From Flavobacteriales bacterium (GTDB lineage Bacteria; Bacteroidota; Bacteroidia; NS11-12g; UBA955): a stretch of 64,000 nt of DNA. Below are positions 60,038-64,000 of this stretch, piece by piece (position 1 is the first letter of the stretch; every line of letters starts with the position of its first letter). The notes under the pieces were generated by a model. That model was given only the letters and a program-made list of their open reading frames with translations. It did not search any database and was not told the origin of the DNA. Location of the stretch: positions 1 to 64,000 of the forward strand of contig CANHRE010000005.1 of the NCBI GenBank assembly GCA_947463095.1. The letters run 5' to 3'. Both the position numbers and the translations under genes were made by a program.

Positions 60038-60517
60038 TTAATCGTCATGCTCTTCCGTTCCCGGCACTGCTGTGGCGCCGGAACGGATTTCTGTATGCCT
60101 GATTTCTCCACCGCTGCTGCCTGTTTTCTGACCCATAAAGAGTGAGGCTCCGGCTGCCAAAAACACGCCTATATAAGTCAGCCTGCTGACAGGGTTCTTC
60201 CTGCGCTCCATCCAGAAGGTTGCCAGGGCCAGCACGCCGGTAAGAATAGACACAATCAAAAACACCTTGCCTTCATCTTCGTGGTGGTGGATATGCTGGT
60301 CGCTGATGCCAGCTATGCCTTCGGCAACTTCCTCCGCACCCTCACCGGTCAGGTAGGCCGGAACAGCGGTAATGGCCGTGAGCACAAACAAGGCTAAGGC
60401 CGTGTGTTTCACCGTAGAATTATTCAGTAAAAAGCCTGCAAGCAGGACCAGCGTGGCGAATACCATACCCACAATGGGCAAGTGGTTCAGCATTAAATGA
60501 ATATGTGCTCCGTTCAT
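60038..60517 (-). CDS. Membrane protein with His-rich loop
   Basis: 159 residues, no named family recognised with confidence. The start MNGAHIHLMLNHLPIVGMVF, four transmembrane helices and the loop SDQHIHHHEDEGK resemble small Bacteroidota membrane proteins related to DUF2231. The several His residues near helix ends suggest metal or heme contact, but that is inference. ATG 60517 is chosen because this N-terminus looks conserved. The gene is divergent from the P-type ATPase. Confidence 0.7.
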   Translation of the reverse strand: MNGAHIHLMLNHLPIVGMVFATLVLLAGFLLNNSTVKHTALALFVLTAITAVPAYLTGEGAEEVAEGIAGISDQHIHHHEDEGKVFLIVSILTGVLALATFWMERRKNPVSRLTYIGVFLAAGASLFMGQKTGSSGGEIRHTEIRSGATAVPGTEEHDD

Positions 60518-60613
60518 ATTTATGGAATTTCGCAGCAAGTTAAATAGTGGAATTGTTTCAGGTGCTGATGTAAATCAGATGCTGCTATGCCATTGCTGAT
60601 TTAACTTGCTGAG

Positions 60614-63091
60614 GTGGCCACATACCCGGGTTTGAGTGAAGCTGAAGCGTCACGTCGTTTGAAACAAGATGGCTTGAATGAATTGCCTGCCTCACAGCCC
60701 AAAACGCTGTGGCGTATTGCCGCAGAAGCCTTAAAAGAGCCCATGTTTCTGCTCTTGATAGCCTGTGGCGTGTTGTACATGACCCTGGGTGATTATCGGG
60801 AGGGTCTGCTTATGCTGGCCGGAATGCTGATCATCATTGGCATCACCTTCATTCAATACCGGCGCACGGAACGCGCCCTGGAAGCGCTGCGCAGCCTGGC
60901 CTCACCGAGGGCCTTGGTGTGGCGCGATGGGTACAGCAAACGCATACCAGGCAATCAGGTGGTTTGTGGCGATGTGTTGGAGTTGCATGAGGGCGACCGC
61001 ATTCCTGCCGATGCGCTGTTGCTGGAATCTGAAGGCCTGATGGTGGATGAATCGCTGCTCACGGGTGAATCGGTGCCCGTTGAGAAAAACGGTACCGGTC
61101 CCGAACAAGGCATGCTGTTCAGCAGCACCCTCATTGTTGCGGGCAGGGGCATTGCACGGGTTACAGAAACCGGCGCAGCTACGCGCTTTGGCAGTATTGG
61201 CGCTTCCCTGAACGCCATCAGGCCGGAGCCCACGCACCTGCAGATAGAACTAAAAAAGCTCATCCGCGTGCTGGGACTTGCAGGATTGGGAATTTGCCTG
61301 ATGCTGGTGTTGCTGTTCTACATCGGAGGCACCCCCTTTATCGCGTCGTTGCTGCATGGTCTGGCAGCGGCTATGGCCATCCTGCCCGAGGAATTTCCGG
61401 TGGTGATGACCGTATTTCTGGCCCTTGGCGCCTGGCGGCTTTCACATTCGCAGGTACTTACCCGTAAGCCAGCCGCCATTGAAACCTTGGGTGCCGCAAC
61501 CATATTGTGTACCGATAAAACCGGAACCATTACCCTGAACAAGATGAGTCTTCGCAGCCTGTTCCCGGGTGGACATGTCTGCAATGTTCGAGACCCGGAG
61601 GCGGCAACCCTGCTGCACGCCCTGTGGATGGCCACCCCGGCATCTTCGTCTGATCCCATGGAACATGCCATCCACCAGGCCTGGCTGGAGTTACATGGAG
61701 CGTCAGAGGTGCATCCGGAACCGGTAAGGGTGTATCCGCTGAACCACGGAACTCCTGCCATGTCGCATGTGTTTCAGGATGGCTCGGGATTCCGCATCTA
61801 TACCAAAGGCGCCCCTGAACTGCTGCTGAACCTATGCGCGATGGAAGATGCACAGCGACAAAGCTGGGAGGCGGCACTGGCTTCCATGGCTTCTGAAGGC
61901 CTGAGGGTAATCGCCGTAGCCACGGCGCTCCTGAAGTCAGGAACGCTGCCCGACGATCAGCGCAGCTTCGCATTTCAACTGCTGGGCCTTGCCGGACTGA
62001 AAGACCCCGTGAGGCCTGAAGTGCCGAGGGCTGTCGATGATTGTATCCGCGCCGGCATCCGTGTGCTGATGATCACCGGCGATTACCCCCTCACCGCGTC
62101 TATGATTGCCAAAGATGCCGGCATACCAGGCTGGCAACAGGTGCTGAGCGGTATAGAGATTGAAGCCATGAGTGAAGAACAGCTCCGCGAGCGCCTGAAA
62201 TCTGTTTCGGTATGTGCGCGGGTGGTGCCCGGGCAGAAGTTGCGCATCGTAGAAGCCCTGAAGGCCGATGGTGAAGTGGTGGCCATGACCGGCGACGGAG
62301 TGAACGACGCACCGGCGCTTAAGTCAGCACATATTGGCGTGGCCATGGGCGGCAAAGGAACCGATGTTGCCCGCGAAGCAGCTTCGCTGGTGCTCCTCGA
62401 CGACAACTTCGCATCCATCGTGGCGGCGGTGCGCCTGGGCAGGCGCATCTATGACAACCTCAGCAAAGCCATGTCCTACATCCTGGCCATCCACCTGCCC
62501 ATCATTGTGCTGACCATGCTGCCTGCCTTTATGGTTGATGCACCGGTATTGCTGCTTCCGCTGCACATTGTGTTTATGGAACTGATCATTGATCCGGTAT
62601 GCTCTGTAGCATTTGAGTCGGAACAGGAGGAGCCGAACATCATGCAGCGCCCGCCGCGTAATACCCAAAGACGGTTCTTCGGTGCCGGAGAAATAGGGAT
62701 CAGCCTGTTGCAGGGTACGCTGCTGCTGCTGGCCGTGCTCTGCGTATATGGGTATAACATCATGCAGGGGTACAGCGAAGGCATCCTGCGCGCCACCACG
62801 TTCAGCGCCCTGATTATGGGCAATATGCTGCTGATCCTCTCCGCCTTGTCGCGCAGCAGAAGCGCCTGGAAGGTGCTGGCAGAAAGGAACAAAGCCTTGT
62901 GGCTGATATTCGGCGTTGCAGGCGGTATGCTCTCCGCTATGCTGCTGGTTCCAGGCATCGGAAACCTCTTTGCACTGGAAAAACCCGACTTCCACCACTT
63001 CGTCCCCGTGCTGATGGTGCTCTCCCTGATGCTGTTCCTGCTGGAAATGATTAAACTCATGAACAAATACAACAGGCGTGCATTCACGTAA
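60614..63091 (+). CDS. Cation-translocating P-type ATPase (P2-type)
   Basis: 825 residues. N-terminal cation ATPase segment (GLSEAEASRRLKQDGLNELP), actuator motif LLTGESVPV, phosphorylation site CTDKTGTIT (Asp301) and hinge motif AMTGDGVNDAPALKSAHIGVAMG. Transmembrane helix 4 reads AILPEEFPVVMTVFLALGAW: PEEFP (258-262) replaces the PEGL of SERCA-type calcium pumps and is known in bacterial P2 ATPases. Probably a calcium or other divalent cation exporter; the ion is not certain. GTG 60614 is the only start, because an in-frame stop lies 9 bases upstream. Confidence 0.92.
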   Translation: MATYPGLSEAEASRRLKQDGLNELPASQPKTLWRIAAEALKEPMFLLLIACGVLYMTLGDYREGLLMLAGMLIIIGITFIQYRRTERALEALRSLASPRALVWRDGYSKRIPGNQVVCGDVLELHEGDRIPADALLLESEGLMVDESLLTGESVPVEKNGTGPEQGMLFSSTLIVAGRGIARVTETGAATRFGSIGASLNAIRPEPTHLQIELKKLIRVLGLAGLGICLMLVLLFYIGGTPFIASLLHGLAAAMAILPEEFPVVMTVFLALGAWRLSHSQVLTRKPAAIETLGAATILCTDKTGTITLNKMSLRSLFPGGHVCNVRDPEAATLLHALWMATPASSSDPMEHAIHQAWLELHGASEVHPEPVRVYPLNHGTPAMSHVFQDGSGFRIYTKGAPELLLNLCAMEDAQRQSWEAALASMASEGLRVIAVATALLKSGTLPDDQRSFAFQLLGLAGLKDPVRPEVPRAVDDCIRAGIRVLMITGDYPLTASMIAKDAGIPGWQQVLSGIEIEAMSEEQLRERLKSVSVCARVVPGQKLRIVEALKADGEVVAMTGDGVNDAPALKSAHIGVAMGGKGTDVAREAASLVLLDDNFASIVAAVRLGRRIYDNLSKAMSYILAIHLPIIVLTMLPAFMVDAPVLLLPLHIVFMELIIDPVCSVAFESEQEEPNIMQRPPRNTQRRFFGAGEIGISLLQGTLLLLAVLCVYGYNIMQGYSEGILRATTFSALIMGNMLLILSALSRSRSAWKVLAERNKALWLIFGVAGGMLSAMLLVPGIGNLFALEKPDFHHFVPVLMVLSLMLFLLEMIKLMNKYNRRAFT

Positions 63092-63118
63092 TCTGCTTTC
63101 ACTGAATTTTGCAGAGAG

Positions 63119-63673
63119 ATGAAGATCCGTGAATTTTCTGAAGTACAGCGCATGCGTGTCTGGTGGGTATGGGGAATGCTGGGGGTGCTGATGCTGATGT
63201 ATCTGTATGCTGCTTTGCGGCAGTGGTATGGGCCGGGGAGCTGGAGCAACAACCGCACACCCGAGTGGATGCTGGGGGTGATATTGCTGTTTTTACTTCT
63301 TATTCCGGCATTTGTGTTTATCATGAAGCTGGAATCACGACTGCACGCCACGGGTGTGGAGTTTCGGTTTTTTCCGCTGCAACGGAAGTGGAAGAAATTC
63401 CCATGGGCTGAGGTAGAACGCGCCTGGGTACGCAAGTACAGGCCTATCTCAGAGTATGGAGGCTGGGGCATGCGAGGGCTGCCCGGAGCCAACAGCCGGG
63501 CCTACTCCATGAGTGGCGATTACGGCATACAATTGTTGTTAAAAAATGGCAAGAGCATCCTGCTGGGAACACAAAATGCACTCGAGGCAGAACAAGCGTT
63601 GCAGCATTTATCGGAGCTTGCCGGTTTTATTCCGGAAGCGCCTCCTGAGTTAAATACTAAAAACGAAAAGTAA
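63119..63673 (+). CDS. Membrane protein of unknown function, two helices
   Basis: 184 residues. Two transmembrane helices (about 13-33 and 51-69) are followed by a soluble domain with FRFFPLQRKWKKFPWAEVER and KYRPISEYGGWGMRG, then SMSGDYGIQLLLKNGKSILL, which looks like a bacterial PH-like domain. I cannot name the family with confidence. It starts 27 bases after the ATPase gene and its 3' end overlaps the convergent RNase Z gene by 17 bases. Confidence 0.7.
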   Translation: MKIREFSEVQRMRVWWVWGMLGVLMLMYLYAALRQWYGPGSWSNNRTPEWMLGVILLFLLLIPAFVFIMKLESRLHATGVEFRFFPLQRKWKKFPWAEVERAWVRKYRPISEYGGWGMRGLPGANSRAYSMSGDYGIQLLLKNGKSILLGTQNALEAEQALQHLSELAGFIPEAPPELNTKNEK

Positions 63674-64000
63674 GCCCTTCTTCAGCTACGGCAGTGGTGG
63701 GGAACACCTCCTGCGCTTCAGCCAGCAGGCCATCGGTGCTGCGGTAGCGTGCAGAGAAGTGACCGATGAGCAGTTGCTTTACTTCAGCCGCCTGAGCCAG
63801 CATAGCGGCCTGCCTGGCGGTGGTATGAAAGGTGCTCACTGCGCGGTCCAGCAAGTCGTGCATGAACGTGGCTTCATGGTACAGCAGGTCAACACCGCGG
63901 ATGCTGTCGGCAAGGTCCGGCAGGTAGATGGTGTCGCTGAGGTAGGCATAGCTGCGCGGAGCCCTGCCGGGCCGGGTAAGCAGATTGTTCGGGATGATGA
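63657..64000 (-). CDS. rnz: Ribonuclease Z, C-terminal part (cut by window edge)
   Basis: The open frame continues to the window edge; the start lies outside. The visible 114 residues include SYAYLSDTIYLPD (metal-binding Asp), DLLYHEATFMHD, STFHTTARQAAMLAQAAEVK and LLIGHFSARYRS (metal-binding His), all hallmarks of RNase Z/ElaC, a zinc beta-lactamase-fold endonuclease that matures tRNA 3' ends. The stop is TAG at 63659-63657, inside the convergent membrane protein gene. Confidence 0.93.
   Translation of the reverse strand, partial: IIPNNLLTRPGRAPRSYAYLSDTIYLPDLADSIRGVDLLYHEATFMHDLLDRAVSTFHTTARQAAMLAQAAEVKQLLIGHFSARYRSTDGLLAEAQEVFPTTAVAEEGLTFRF

Overview
The window comes from a member of the Bacteroidota. 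Evidence: at least seven secreted proteins end in a type IX secretion (T9SS) C-terminal sorting domain; start codons follow TAnnTTTG -7 boxes and almost always lack Shine-Dalgarno sequences; the asparaginyl-tRNA synthetase has a coiled-coil insertion, methionine synthase is split, and pheT, zapA and rny form one cluster. The moderately high GC and the chitinase/sulfatase/peptidase cargo suggest a free-living polymer degrader, perhaps Chitinophagales or Saprospiria; that placement is inference. No rRNA, convincing tRNA, CRISPR array, IS element or phage module was found.

Left part (1-13.5 kb). A polysaccharide flippase and a glycosyltransferase are divergently transcribed and flanked on both sides by the same family of intergenic repeats. 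Then come rpoN (sigma-54), asnS, and a same-strand string of two parvulin-type periplasmic chaperones, a MoxR ATPase, an RnfD/NqrB-like membrane protein and a DUF2330 protein. Several of these genes overlap by four bases.

13.5-17.3 kb is an AT-rich island. It begins with about 0.9 kb of non-coding DNA and holds four tightly packed genes for exported products: two related small Cys/Gly proteins, a predicted beta-propeller and a CxxC thioredoxin-like lipoprotein. It is the best candidate here for an undescribed system. polA follows, preceded by a small acidic protein.

20.6-34.8 kb is mostly minus strand: a T9SS sulfatase, threonine aldolase, a gap with a candidate small RNA on the plus strand, the housekeeping run prmA-gre-nusB-DUF1573-yajC-coaE, a copper-linked MbnP/MbnH-like pair with an M1 aminopeptidase, an M43 metalloprotease, an enoyl-CoA hydratase and a degenerate PAP2 protein.

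34.8-45.4 kb carries pheT, a small coiled-coil gene, zapA, rny and a lipid kinase, then accessory secreted proteins including a repeat-rich fibre-like protein translationally coupled to a small T9SS protein. 45.4-52.9 kb has an XRE regulator, cobalamin-dependent methionine synthase without its homocysteine domain, ricT with a long RDN-rich tail, an SDR enzyme and a TPR/HTH regulator. 52.9-64 kb holds T9SS cargo (SGNH hydrolase fused to a beta-helix, cytochrome c fused to a PHM-like copper monooxygenase, GH18 chitinase), an archaemetzincin-like lipoprotein, a P-type cation ATPase and the 3' part of an RNase Z gene cut by the window edge.
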